A stretch of DNA of 64,000 nt from Idiomarina fontislapidosi (GTDB lineage: Bacteria > Pseudomonadota > Gammaproteobacteria > Enterobacterales > Alteromonadaceae): positions 455,467-519,466 of the forward strand of contig NZ_QJST01000001.1 in assembly GCF_003226255.1 (NCBI RefSeq), written 5' to 3'. The translations under genes were made by a program, and so were the position numbers. A model generated the notes under the pieces. The model worked only from the letters and a program-made list of their open reading frames with translations. It searched no databases and was not told where the DNA came from. Of this stretch, positions 8,382 through 17,222 are shown in pieces. The first letter of the stretch is position 1; each line of letters opens with the position of its first letter.

Positions 8382-10046
8382 TTAAGACTTTTGCTCTTTC
8401 TTAAGGTTCGACAATGCTGATGTTGCTTCGAGTGCGATCCATACAGCGGCAACGAGTACCACAATATCTAAACCGAACAAGAACCAGTTTTCCTGCATGT
8501 AGAAACCTTTTAACTGAATAAACAGGGCGAACACTGTCATAATCAGCAAGAAAATCAATGGCAATAGTGTCACATACATTGGACGACCCAAGCGAACCAA
8601 CATGACGGTGATAACCATTAAGGTCAAGCCAGCAAGTAACTGGTTAGTCGTACCGAACAGCGGCCAAATGGCTAAACCACCAGAACCGTCTGAACCTGCA
8701 CCAAAGGCAAGGGCAACACACGAGATGACAGCAAGCAAGGTCGCAGGCAGCGCTTTTTGCATCCAAGAGATGTTGTAGATATTACCCCATTCTTGGAAGA
8801 TGTAACGCTGTAAGCGCAAGCCAGTGTCCATAGTCGTACCGGCAAACAGGACCGCCATAACGGTTAGCAAGGTCTCGGCAATTTCATTATCAAGACCAAC
8901 ACCTTGGCTGATAATATTTGCGCCACCTTCAACGAAGGCTGCCACACCACCTTGACCAAACGAGCTGTACACGGCCTCCCAGTCGGCGAGTGTCGCGAAA
9001 CCAGCACAGGCAGCGATAATTGTTGCCAGTGAAAGCGAGCCTTCACCAATTGCGCCAAAGTAACCTACAAAACGTAAGTCAGTTTCTTTATCCAACTGTT
9101 TTGAGGTCGTACCCGAGGCGACTAAGCCGTGGAAACCTGAGATAGCACCACACGCGATCGTGACGAACAACAACGGTAGCATCGACGGTGTATCTTCCGG
9201 CAGATTGGTGTTAAACGCAGGTGCGGTCATATCTGGACCCAGTAAGAGCACCGCTGCGTATAGCAAAATCAAACCAATGAATAGCTGTAGACCATTGATG
9301 TAGTCACGAGGTTGCAACAACATCCATACAGGCAACAGCGAAGCAATCGCCGCATAACCGAATAGAATCAGTACCCAAGTCGCGTTATCAGTTAAACCAC
9401 CAATGGTTTCTGGTAAGGCTAACGGCGCTGATGGACCTGCCCAAATCAGCAAGTATAGTGCGACCACACCAAGGACCGAGATAGCGCCGAGTCCCATCCA
9501 TTTACGGAAAATAATCTGACCGATGATTAAGGCAACAAAAATGGCACCCCAAACAGGAATAACAGAGCTCGGGAATTTAACCAGCAGACCTGAAATGGCT
9601 GTGGCAAATACCGCGTTCACCATGAGTAGTACCAAGAAGATAACAATCATGAACAGGGTTTGAGCGCGTTTACTGACGACATCACCTGTTAGGTTACCCA
9701 TTGATTTCGCTTTATTACGGTTACTTGCCCAGATTGCGCCAGCGTCATGCACACCTGCGAAGAAAATAGTACCGAAAATAACCCATAAAAACGCAGGTAC
9801 CCAACCCCAGATAACCGCGATCGCAGGACCTATGATGGGTGCCGCGCCGGCTACGGAAGTAAAGTGGTGACCCCAGAGAACATACTTATTGGTTGGGACG
9901 AAATCCACACCGTCTTCAAATTCATGAGCAGGTGTTTTGAAATTTGGGTCTAGCTTGTAGATCTTCTCGGCGATGAACTTTGAATAAAACACATAGCCTA
10001 AGAACATCGCAGCTAGACCCAATAGCATCACGAATATTGCATTCAT
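8382..10046 (-). CDS. cstA: Carbon starvation protein A (CstA-family transporter)
   Basis: A 554-residue multi-spanning membrane protein of the CstA family, whose members import peptides or pyruvate, mostly in carbon-limited cells. The start at 10046 (MNAIFVMLLGLAAMF) has an AAGAGG site and begins directly with the first membrane helix. The longer frame upstream adds 15 polar residues without a ribosome site. Family segments such as WGHHFTSVAGAAPIIGPA and the GVHDAGAIWASNRNK loop are present. It is shorter than E. coli CstA (701 residues) and matches the compact subfamily. It is the first gene of an operon with cory-CC-star and the ArsA-like ATPase. Confidence 0.92.
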   Translation of the reverse strand: MNAIFVMLLGLAAMFLGYVFYSKFIAEKIYKLDPNFKTPAHEFEDGVDFVPTNKYVLWGHHFTSVAGAAPIIGPAIAVIWGWVPAFLWVIFGTIFFAGVHDAGAIWASNRNKAKSMGNLTGDVVSKRAQTLFMIVIFLVLLMVNAVFATAISGLLVKFPSSVIPVWGAIFVALIIGQIIFRKWMGLGAISVLGVVALYLLIWAGPSAPLALPETIGGLTDNATWVLILFGYAAIASLLPVWMLLQPRDYINGLQLFIGLILLYAAVLLLGPDMTAPAFNTNLPEDTPSMLPLLFVTIACGAISGFHGLVASGTTSKQLDKETDLRFVGYFGAIGEGSLSLATIIAACAGFATLADWEAVYSSFGQGGVAAFVEGGANIISQGVGLDNEIAETLLTVMAVLFAGTTMDTGLRLQRYIFQEWGNIYNISWMQKALPATLLAVISCVALAFGAGSDGSGGLAIWPLFGTTNQLLAGLTLMVITVMLVRLGRPMYVTLLPLIFLLIMTVFALFIQLKGFYMQENWFLFGLDIVVLVAAVWIALEATSALSNLKKEQKS

Positions 10047-10150
10047 GGATGAAGCCTCTTGTTGTGGTTGATTTTGAGTTTCGCCACCCATTGTAGCGCA
10101 AATTCAACCCCAACAGGCATGCGACTAACGTCTAATAGACGATAAATTGG

Positions 10151-10321
10151 TTATCGACGTCGTTTGCCTAGGAGACCCATTACAATTGAAATAGCGAATA
10201 AAATGATGAAGATATAAAAGATAATCTTCGCGATTTCAGCGGCTGCACCAGCGATACCACCAAACCCAAACACCGCTGCCACGACGGCAATGACAAGAAA
10301 AATCAGAACCCAACGTAACAT
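10151..10321 (-). CDS. DUF1328 (YtjA-like) small membrane protein
   Basis: A 56-residue protein too short for common ORF cut-offs. It starts [20 protein letters not shown], continues with [13 protein letters not shown] and a second hydrophobic stretch, and ends LGKRRR. The two membrane segments joined by the Gly/Ala-rich turn are diagnostic for DUF1328 (UPF0391). An AAGGAG site precedes the ATG. Relatives are often stress-induced envelope proteins of unknown function. It stands alone between cstA and the M14 peptidase. Confidence 0.92.
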   Translation of the reverse strand: MLRWVLIFLVIAVVAAVFGFGGIAGAAAEIAKIIFYIFIILFAISIVMGLLGKRRR

Positions 10322-10392
10322 AGTATCTCCTTATTTTTTAAAGGTTCACTATTACGTTAGTCGTAATTTGAGCGAATGGATCAAAATAATAG

Positions 10393-10429
10393 AAAAAAAG
10401 CCGTCATTTTTTTCATATGACGGCTTTTG
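10393..10429 (-). terminator. Rho-independent terminator after the M14 peptidase gene
   Basis: A stem of AAAAGCCGTCAT with its complement ATGACGGCTTTT and a short T-rich loop. It lies just after the stop of the minus-strand gene at 10453. Confidence 0.8.
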
Positions 10430-10452
10430 AATAGTGCGTTTATTTTGCTTAA

Positions 10453-13077
10453 TTAGTGAGCAGCAGCGGCCTCGTCAGCGGCTGCTTTGTCTTTCACCGG
10501 GTCAGCATAGGTTTCAATTGCGGGTGCTAAGTAGATTGCATTACTGAGCAATTTAGCGGTACCCCAGAAAAAGGCGCGGAAATTAACATTATCCGCAAAG
10601 CCAATCACACGTCCTTCGCCAAGACGGTGTGCCGCGATGTTGGTTTTACCGGCGAGCACATCCTGATTGCGCTTGTCAGCATAACCACTGAGTAACGGCT
10701 GCTCGCTGTAGTGGGCGACACTGACAAATGGGCTCTGTGGTGCTTCCATCGCGTTTAGCTCGTCCTTAAAGACGGGCATGCTGCGGTTTGGAAAACCAAA
10801 CATTAATGGGTTCTGAGCATCGATGTCCATTTGGAAAATCGCACCGGCAATACGGCGTTGAGCATAGAAACTATCGCGATCGCCGTAGCCTAGACCCTCA
10901 GTTGAGAAGGCATCGCTAAAGGTTTTATCGTCGACAAACTGCGTGTACAACAGACCCTGACGGCTCATCCATTCAGCGCCACCTTGCTGACCAATTAACA
11001 CGCCACCCTGACGGACCCAGTCGGTTAAGCGGGCGATATCACTCTCGCCAAGCGTGTAATAACTGCCATCGACCAGAATGATATGGCTGTAGCGTGTTAA
11101 ATCGATGCGACCCACGCGGTCAGTATCGACCATGGACAGTGGCAAGCCTACGTGGCGGTCAAGGTAATACCAGGCTTCACCCGCCTCATACAGGTTAACG
11201 CCGTCACCCGTGAGCATCATCACACGAGGTTCATCAACCGGTTGAATGTTGCGACTACCTAAGTCGATACCCTTTGGTGTTAAGCCAGTCTCGACCGAGT
11301 AAACAGTGACATTTTGTTGTTCCGCGACATTTTTTACGGCCGCTACCACGTTTGACCAGTTCTGCTCTTGATATGCACGAGTGACAACGATAGAACCTGC
11401 CGATAAATCGGCAGTTTTACCATTTACCGTTGGCACATGCAGCGGCTTGAAGCTCTGGCGTGCGTGAATGTCCTGCTCAAGCAAGGCTTGTAATACAGCG
11501 GGTGCTTTATAGTCGTTCCAATCAAATGCCAGTGCATAAGCGTTCGCGTTAATCGGCACTGCATCACGTTTAGGTGCATTCCAAGCGGTGTCGTCTAAGC
11601 TAATGCGACCACGGTAGGTGGTGAACTGCGCGTTAAAGGCCATCGGTAATGTCCAACCCGATACATCGTAAAACGTATTATCTGGGAAGTCTTTACGCGT
11701 GCTAAAAATACCTTGAATGAGACCGTATTGAGCTTGCTCGGCAGGAATAAAGTAACTTAAACCTGCTTTAAACTGCTTGTTGTTGGTCTCGAGATCGCGT
11801 TCAACACGATACCCTTGAATACCATGTTGTTTAAGCAGATCGACTAATCCGGTTAAACGGTTAATGTCATTCGCACCAATCAAGTAGCCATCAAAGTTAG
11901 CATCATCGCCGGCTTCCATAGCGTCATCATAGACACGCTCTTGGAAGTCGATAAACCGTTTTTTATTCGCATGAGCGCCATACAGCGTGCTTAACGAGGT
12001 AATGAATTGATTACGAATGGTAAACGGGAAGCTCACTTCGCCGTTGACAGAATCCTGTAAGTGACCACGGCTGGACGCTTGTTCAAACAATACGCCTACG
12101 GCACCTTGGATATCGGGATACGTTGAGCCTTTGCCATAGTAGAAGTCGTCAAAGGATTCTTCGGTGTAGTACAGGTTACCCAGATTATCGAGTGACTCAG
12201 CATGTGCTGCGGCTAGTATCTCGGTAAGGCGCACGTTTTCATCAGGTGTTAACGGGTTTTTCCGTGATGGGATACCCGGTTGGAAGAAAAAGGTGCTGTT
12301 GGTGCCCATTTCATGAAAGTCGGTTAGCACGTTGGGCTTCCACTTTTGGAAGTTGGCGATGCGCGCACGCGATTCTGGATGTTGTAACAACAACCAATCG
12401 CGGTTTAAGTCGAACCAGTAATGATTTACACGACCGCGGACAAACGGCTGCACATGCTCACGTGATTGCGGATCCGCGACTAAGTTCTGGCTGCGATGTT
12501 GGTTTGCCCATTGTGCAAAACGAGCCAAGCCATCGGGGTTGAGTGATGGATCGAGCAACACTACAGTATCTTGCAATGCCTTATCGAGCGCAGGGTTCTG
12601 TGCGGCGGCGAGGTAGTATGCAAATAAAAGGGCAGCATTTGAACCACTGGATTCGTCACCGTGAATACTGTAACCCATGTACAGAACGAGTGGGGTATCG
12701 GCATCAGCATCACGATTAGGATCGGCTGCGGCTAAATGCTTTTCACGCACGGCGTCGATATTTTGTTGGTTGTCAGGTGATGTAACCGTCAGTAGCAGCA
12801 ACGGACGTTGCTCATGGGTACGACCTGTTTCTTCAATCGTAATGCGATCAGATGACTCTGCCAACTGATACATGTACTGTACGATTTGATCATGGCGTAC
12901 GTGCCATTCGCCCACTTGATAGCCTAACGCTTCTTCGGGCGTTGGCACAGACGGGTCATACGTTACATCTTGCGGAAGGTAGTAATCCAACTCAACTGGG
13001 TCGGTTTGCGCTGCCGTCACAGTGGATGTGAGCAACGCGACACCCGCCAAGCAAGTCGTCAGTGCTTGTTTCAGCAT
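10453..13077 (-). CDS. M14 family zinc carboxypeptidase, large secreted form
   Basis: An 874-residue exported peptidase with a signal peptide cleaved around TAAQ (residue 23). The M14 catalytic domain follows. Zinc ligands are visible in HGDE (His139, Glu142) and DFHE (His255), substrate-binding residues in DLNRDW (about 223), and the catalytic Glu in FEQASSRG (Glu332). The C-terminal half (about 600-750) resembles a class-I glutamine-amidotransferase-like Rossmann domain, often fused to this peptidase subfamily. It probably degrades peptides in the periplasm or medium for nutrition, in keeping with the peptide-using lifestyle of Idiomarina-like bacteria. An AGGAG site precedes the ATG, and the gene stands alone. 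Confidence 0.88.
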   Translation of the reverse strand: MLKQALTTCLAGVALLTSTVTAAQTDPVELDYYLPQDVTYDPSVPTPEEALGYQVGEWHVRHDQIVQYMYQLAESSDRITIEETGRTHEQRPLLLLTVTSPDNQQNIDAVREKHLAAADPNRDADADTPLVLYMGYSIHGDESSGSNAALLFAYYLAAAQNPALDKALQDTVVLLDPSLNPDGLARFAQWANQHRSQNLVADPQSREHVQPFVRGRVNHYWFDLNRDWLLLQHPESRARIANFQKWKPNVLTDFHEMGTNSTFFFQPGIPSRKNPLTPDENVRLTEILAAAHAESLDNLGNLYYTEESFDDFYYGKGSTYPDIQGAVGVLFEQASSRGHLQDSVNGEVSFPFTIRNQFITSLSTLYGAHANKKRFIDFQERVYDDAMEAGDDANFDGYLIGANDINRLTGLVDLLKQHGIQGYRVERDLETNNKQFKAGLSYFIPAEQAQYGLIQGIFSTRKDFPDNTFYDVSGWTLPMAFNAQFTTYRGRISLDDTAWNAPKRDAVPINANAYALAFDWNDYKAPAVLQALLEQDIHARQSFKPLHVPTVNGKTADLSAGSIVVTRAYQEQNWSNVVAAVKNVAEQQNVTVYSVETGLTPKGIDLGSRNIQPVDEPRVMMLTGDGVNLYEAGEAWYYLDRHVGLPLSMVDTDRVGRIDLTRYSHIILVDGSYYTLGESDIARLTDWVRQGGVLIGQQGGAEWMSRQGLLYTQFVDDKTFSDAFSTEGLGYGDRDSFYAQRRIAGAIFQMDIDAQNPLMFGFPNRSMPVFKDELNAMEAPQSPFVSVAHYSEQPLLSGYADKRNQDVLAGKTNIAAHRLGEGRVIGFADNVNFRAFFWGTAKLLSNAIYLAPAIETYADPVKDKAAADEAAAAH

Positions 13078-13180
13078 TTGTTATACTCCTAGTTGTTATT
13101 GTTAGCAACAGACTAGCAGAAAACCGCGCTGCACGGGATGAGTTTCGTTTAATGGCAAACCAGATGCCACTAACAACTGC

Positions 13181-13639
13181 TTATGGCTTTATCTGGCGTG
13201 CTATGGGCTGCTGCAAGGAGATCCAAGTGTCCGTTGCCTGCACTTCTTTAATGATTTGAATGCGATTAATCAGAATATCTTGCAAATCTTCAATCGAGCG
13301 TGTCATGAGTTTGGCGAAAATATTGTAGTGCCCCGTCGTATAGTGGGCTTCGGTAATCGCATCGACGTTAGCCAGTTTTTCAATGGCAATCGGGTAGTCG
13401 CCTGCCGTTGTCAGTGTGATACCAATAAAACAACAGACGTCATAGCCCAGTTTTTTGGTGTCGACTGTTAAACGTGTGCCAGTGATAAGCCCAAGTCTTC
13501 GCATTTTTTCAACCCGCACATGCACTGTCGCGGTACTGACCTGTTGTTGCGCGGCCATGGTTGCATAGGAAACACGCGCATCATTTAACAGTGTTTCTAA
13601 GATAAATTTATCGAGATTGTCTAATTTATAATTTTTCAT
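13181..13639 (-). CDS. asnC: AsnC, Lrp-family regulator of asparagine synthesis
   Basis: A 152-residue Lrp/AsnC regulator, the same length as E. coli AsnC and closely similar throughout: HTH with VSTATVHVRVEKMRRLG at about 35-51, LGYDVCCFIGI, EAHYTTGHYNIFAK, and a C-terminus of IARQIKP. AsnC binds asparagine, represses itself and activates asnA when asparagine is low. It is divergent from asnA across a 163-bp AT-rich intergenic region (13640-13802), the E. coli arrangement. Confidence 0.95.
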   Translation of the reverse strand: MKNYKLDNLDKFILETLLNDARVSYATMAAQQQVSTATVHVRVEKMRRLGLITGTRLTVDTKKLGYDVCCFIGITLTTAGDYPIAIEKLANVDAITEAHYTTGHYNIFAKLMTRSIEDLQDILINRIQIIKEVQATDTWISLQQPIARQIKP

Positions 13640-13802
13640 GAATTAACGGCTTAATATTTAAATATTTTTTAAAATATAAATGAAAATGTAAGACATTATT
13701 TTCACATTTTCAATAAATGGTTAAACGCTATTGAAAAACTCATCTAAAGCGTGCTTTTCTTACTTAACAGCCACGAATCATCTATCTGTTTAGGAGCGCG
13801 TC
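13640..13802. promoter_or_regulatory. asnC-asnA divergent control region
   Basis: This strongly AT-rich spacer between divergent asnC and asnA holds several near-palindromic AT stretches, such as TTTAAATATTTTTTAAAATATAAA, read in two parts around 13660-13680, and a TTTTCACATTTTC near 13700. By analogy with E. coli it should contain the AsnC operator and both promoters. The exact sites cannot be fixed by eye. It ends with TAGGAG before the asnA ATG. Confidence 0.5.
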
Positions 13803-14783
13803 ATGTGGGAAGGTTACTTTAAGAAGCAACAACAAATTGAGTTCATCAAAAGCGAGTTTCTCTCGCATCTATGTCAGCAAATGGAGTTAGTGAAAAGCGA
13901 GGGGCCTTTACTAACCGAGCAGGGTACCGGGTTGCAGGATGATCTCTCGGGTATTGAACGACCTGTATCAGTGCAGGTGTCTGCATTGCCCGAAAAGCAG
14001 TATCAGGTGGTGCACTCACTGGCAAAATGGAAGCGTCAAGTTCTTGCGGATTACCGAGCGCCGGTTGGGCAAGGAATTGTGGTAAACATGACCGCTTTAC
14101 GTCCTGATGAAGAAAAATTAGATGCAACCCACTCAGTATTCGTTGATCAGTGGGATTGGGAAAAAGTCATCGCAGAAGAGCAGCGCAGTGTTGAGTTCTT
14201 GAAGCAACAAGTCGAAAAGATTTATACCGCACTGAGAGCGACTGAAACACGATTCCGTGCGATTTACGGCGGGTTGTCGATACTGCCAAAGCACATCGTC
14301 TTTATCAGCAGCGAAACACTCCGTGCTGAGTATCCGGAGTTAACCGCAAAACAACGAGAGGATAAAATCGCAGAGAAGTATGGTGCGGTATTTATACATG
14401 GAATCGGCGGCGCCTTAAGCGATGGTAAGAAGCACGATGAACGTGCCCCCGATTACGATGATTGGAGCACGCATTGCGAGCAATATGGCACAGGTTTGAA
14501 CGGCGACCTGCTGGTTTGGAGTCCTAAGTTAAAGCAGGCGATTGAACTGAGCTCGATGGGTATTCGTGTTGATGCTCAAGCGTTAAAGCGTCAGCTTGAA
14601 CTGACCGAGCAGACGCATCGACTCGCCTTACCTTGGCACCAACGTTTAGTCGCTGGCGAGCTACCTTTTACCATCGGTGGAGGTATCGGTCAGTCACGCG
14701 TAGTGATGCTTTTGCTGCAAGCGGAACATATCGCACAAGTTCAGTGCAGCGTCTGGCAACCAGGCATCCAAGAGGCGCTTTAG
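13803..14783 (+). CDS. asnA: Aspartate-ammonia ligase
   Basis: A 326-residue AsnA, close to the E. coli enzyme (330 residues). It makes asparagine from aspartate, ammonia and ATP in the cytoplasm. It has a class-II aminoacyl-tRNA-synthetase-like fold. Segments near the N-terminus (KKQQQIEFIKSEF, ERPVSV), AVVHSLAKWKR-type and DQWDWEKVI around residue 115, and the ending LPFTIGGGIGQSR (about 290) are characteristic. TAGGAG precedes the ATG. It is regulated by the divergent asnC. Confidence 0.96.
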   Translation: MWEGYFKKQQQIEFIKSEFLSHLCQQMELVKSEGPLLTEQGTGLQDDLSGIERPVSVQVSALPEKQYQVVHSLAKWKRQVLADYRAPVGQGIVVNMTALRPDEEKLDATHSVFVDQWDWEKVIAEEQRSVEFLKQQVEKIYTALRATETRFRAIYGGLSILPKHIVFISSETLRAEYPELTAKQREDKIAEKYGAVFIHGIGGALSDGKKHDERAPDYDDWSTHCEQYGTGLNGDLLVWSPKLKQAIELSSMGIRVDAQALKRQLELTEQTHRLALPWHQRLVAGELPFTIGGGIGQSRVVMLLLQAEHIAQVQCSVWQPGIQEAL

Positions 14784-14817
14784 TGCGTAATTAAGTGCTC
14801 AAGTCAATTGGAGTTGT

Positions 14818-15075
14818 ATGATGAAAGCACTCGATGAAGCAGACATTTCGCGTGTGATTGAAATGGCGTGGGAGGATCGCACGCCATTTGAAGCGATTGA
14901 AGAAACCTACGGATTGACTGAGCAGCAAGTCATTAAGTTAATGCGTAAGCAGCTCAAGCGAACCGCTTTTAATAATTGGCGCGCTCGAGTATCAGGTCGC
15001 GCGACCAAACATCGTAAAATTCGTGGTTTTGAGTACGGGCGTGGTTACTGCCCAACCCAGTACAAGCAATCATGA
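14818..15075 (+). CDS. TIGR03643 family protein (DUF2805-like)
   Basis: An 85-residue basic protein. It has an HTH-like N-terminus (DISRVIEMAWEDRTPFEAI, then YGLTEQQVIKLMRKQLK) and the family's conserved middle FNNWRARVSGR.TKHRK. It starts with two consecutive Met codons and either could be used. The family is of unknown function, and DNA or RNA binding is plausible from the HTH and the basic tail. It lies 34 bp after asnA. Confidence 0.8.
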   Translation: MMKALDEADISRVIEMAWEDRTPFEAIEETYGLTEQQVIKLMRKQLKRTAFNNWRARVSGRATKHRKIRGFEYGRGYCPTQYKQS

Positions 15076-15094
15076 CCGTGATATTATAGCGAAC

Positions 15095-15880
15095 ATGCGT
15101 GACTATTACAGAAACGGTCCGCCGCATCGCGGCGGTGCCGACGTCAGCTTTGCGGATATCGTCAAGCTTTTTGGCTTTAACTCAGTGCGTATTGGGCGTT
15201 GGGTGACAGCGCAAGAGCAACAAGCGGCGGCGAACTTATTCTTTGATGCTTTATGTGATCTGCAGGCGATACTCGGTGTGAATGAGTCGGTCATCTCGCT
15301 ACGCGGCAGCTTATCAATTAATTATGGCATTGGCGGTCGGCTCGGTGCGAGCGCTCATTATATTCCGTCTCGGCGTTTACTCGCGTTGGCTAAGAATGCC
15401 GGCGGCGGAAGCCTTGCCCATGAATGGTTTCATGCCTTCGATCACTACATTGCAACACATTTATTTACGACACCGGCACAGCCCGGACGGTTTGCCAGTA
15501 AATCGTGGTTACTTAATGAGCCGGTTCGTTCGCACAGCCTGAATGAACGTTTAGGGCTTGGCTTTCAACGTTTATTTCTATCGGCGGACGGCAAGGCGGC
15601 AAGCCCTTTAATGAAACGGTGTATGGCGTTTGATAAAGCCGAGGGCGGTTATTACTTTTCGATGCCCGAAGAGGTCGCAGCGCGCTGTTTTGAGCGGATT
15701 ATCCAGCAACAGTCGTTAAAGAATCACTTTCTTGTTGCAGGTACCCTTAAAAGCAAGACGGCTGAGCTAGGTCTCTATCCGAATCAAACCGAAGCCAATG
15801 CCGTTGCTGAGTGCTGGTTAGATTACTTTCACGCGCTCGGGCAGTCTATCGAGCAAACGGCGCATCGGTATCGGATTTAA
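15095..15880 (+). CDS. CLCA_X-like putative metallopeptidase
   Basis: The frame is open from 15023. The start at 15095 (MRDYYRNGPPHRGG) is preferred because family members begin close to the YRNGPxHR motif and the upstream residues overlap the previous gene. That gives 261 residues. A zinc-peptidase-like AHEWFHAFDHY (HExxH variant HEWFH, about residue 112) follows a GGGSL turn, matching the CLCA_X family of unknown function. No signal peptide is visible, so it is probably cytoplasmic. No strong ribosome site precedes the chosen start. Confidence 0.7.
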   Translation: MRDYYRNGPPHRGGADVSFADIVKLFGFNSVRIGRWVTAQEQQAAANLFFDALCDLQAILGVNESVISLRGSLSINYGIGGRLGASAHYIPSRRLLALAKNAGGGSLAHEWFHAFDHYIATHLFTTPAQPGRFASKSWLLNEPVRSHSLNERLGLGFQRLFLSADGKAASPLMKRCMAFDKAEGGYYFSMPEEVAARCFERIIQQQSLKNHFLVAGTLKSKTAELGLYPNQTEANAVAECWLDYFHALGQSIEQTAHRYRI

Positions 15881-15937
15881 GCAAAATATGGTAGACTTTG
15901 CGCCCTTTAGAGATGCGAGAAACAGCGAGGCAGTACG

Positions 15938-16330
15938 GTGCGTATTTTAATTCGTTATTTTTTTAGATTGGTGCGTTTGATCCTCACGCCATTTATGTTG
16001 ATTATGGAAAAATTAACGACACCCAAAGGTATCGAGCGAACTGAAGCTGCGCAAGCAGAAGTGGACGAGGCCTGTAAAGCGCTTAGCTTGTACCAGTTCA
16101 AGACGTGTCCATTTTGCATCAAAGTCCGCAAGGAAATGGCGCGGTTAAATTTACCGATCGAGTTGCGCGATGCTCAACATAATGAGCAGCACCGAGCAAC
16201 GCTCGCGGAGCAGGGTGGTCGCGTTAAAGTGCCGTGCTTACGCATCGCCGATAACAACGAAGCCGATCGTTGGATGTACGAATCAGACGATATCATTGCG
16301 TATTTGCGCGAGCGTTTTGAGCAAGCTTAA
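15938..16330 (+). CDS. Glutaredoxin / GST-N-domain protein with N-terminal anchor
   Basis: A 130-residue protein with a GTG start preceded by GCGAGG. A hydrophobic or amphipathic N-terminus (about 1-24) is followed by a thioredoxin-fold domain with the redox motif TCPFC at about 61-65 and a cis-Pro loop KVPCLR (about 91-96), ending DDIIAYLRERF. This is the layout of monothiol/dithiol glutaredoxin-like proteins that use glutathione. The N-terminal helix may tether it to the membrane. Its last 4 bp overlap the opposite-strand gene ending at 16327. Confidence 0.82.
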   Translation: MRILIRYFFRLVRLILTPFMLIMEKLTTPKGIERTEAAQAEVDEACKALSLYQFKTCPFCIKVRKEMARLNLPIELRDAQHNEQHRATLAEQGGRVKVPCLRIADNNEADRWMYESDDIIAYLRERFEQA

Positions 16331-16617
16331 TCGTCGCGCCATTCATGGTAGCGATGTTTTTTAGCCAAACTACGCTCGATAATTAACATGGTTCCTGCGG
16401 TCAGCATCACGATAATGCTCACTGTATAAAGTTTAGGGTGTTGACTCAGGAATGTGTGAGACTCGGTAAACATCGTGTTCAGCCAATCAGCGACAAAAAT
16501 AATGGCGCCAATGAGCGCAATACTCATTACACTGTAAATACTTGCCGCCCAAAGTTTTCGACTCTTTAAGCGAGTGTGGTGACCGACATTCAATGTATTC
16601 CATTCTGACGATTTCAT
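16327..16617 (-). CDS. Small two-helix membrane protein of unknown function
   Basis: 96 residues from the ATG at 16617, which has a clear GGAGG ribosome site; the frame extends 14 codons further upstream without one. Two membrane segments (about 25-45 and 62-80) are separated by a polar loop, and both ends are basic/His-rich. I do not recognise the family. Confidence 0.65.
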   Translation of the reverse strand: MKSSEWNTLNVGHHTRLKSRKLWAASIYSVMSIALIGAIIFVADWLNTMFTESHTFLSQHPKLYTVSIIVMLTAGTMLIIERSLAKKHRYHEWRDD

Positions 16618-16799
16618 AATGCCTCCAGCAGAATGTTGCCTTCTAACGCGATGACTCAATTATAGTCCTACTCTATACATCGCATGTGTGACATTCGTTA
16701 GATGCGCTATACCAAATTGGAATATTTAGCGCGGTTAATCGAGTCATCTTTCTATTAACAAGTTCTACGCAGATGATCGTATTTAGGATTGATTATTTT

Positions 16800-17222
16800 T
16801 TAACAAACAGTCCAGTGTAAGGTTACGCCTTGCTCTTGGGTGATTCGCACACAGGCGTGTTGGTCAAAGCGACGATTAATATGGTACGCGGATGCGAGAG
16901 GAATATTGGCAATAGCGACGCCGTGTTCTACCGGCCAGTCACAATCAGGCGCAAGTGCAGCCGAGGCAAAAAAGCGAATGCCGAGTTCACGTAATTGTTG
17001 TGTAAGCGCTGAATGATGACGCGTAAACGTGGTGCGGGCGCACTTTTGACTGCCAGGGTTATCCACCGTAATAATGGTGAGCGAGCGGCAAGCTGCATCC
17101 GCTAATACGTGCTCGACATGAGTGAGTGAGCTGGAGGTATTGAGCGTGTACCGATGACCCCCGATATCAACACGATAAAGGGCATCGTCGTATGCAGTGG
17201 CGACAGCGTGTTGACTAACCAA
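16800..17222 (-). CDS. DUF3293-like protein
   Basis: A 140-residue soluble protein. The segment TVDNPGSQ (family: AxNPxS), a helix-rich middle with HSALTQQL, GVAIANI, and a C-terminal FDQHACVRI resemble DUF3293, of unknown function. It overlaps the end of aidB by 8 bp and is co-transcribed with it. Assignment to DUF3293 is from motif memory and is moderate. Confidence 0.65.
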   Translation of the reverse strand: MVSQHAVATAYDDALYRVDIGGHRYTLNTSSSLTHVEHVLADAACRSLTIITVDNPGSQKCARTTFTRHHSALTQQLRELGIRFFASAALAPDCDWPVEHGVAIANIPLASAYHINRRFDQHACVRITQEQGVTLHWTVC

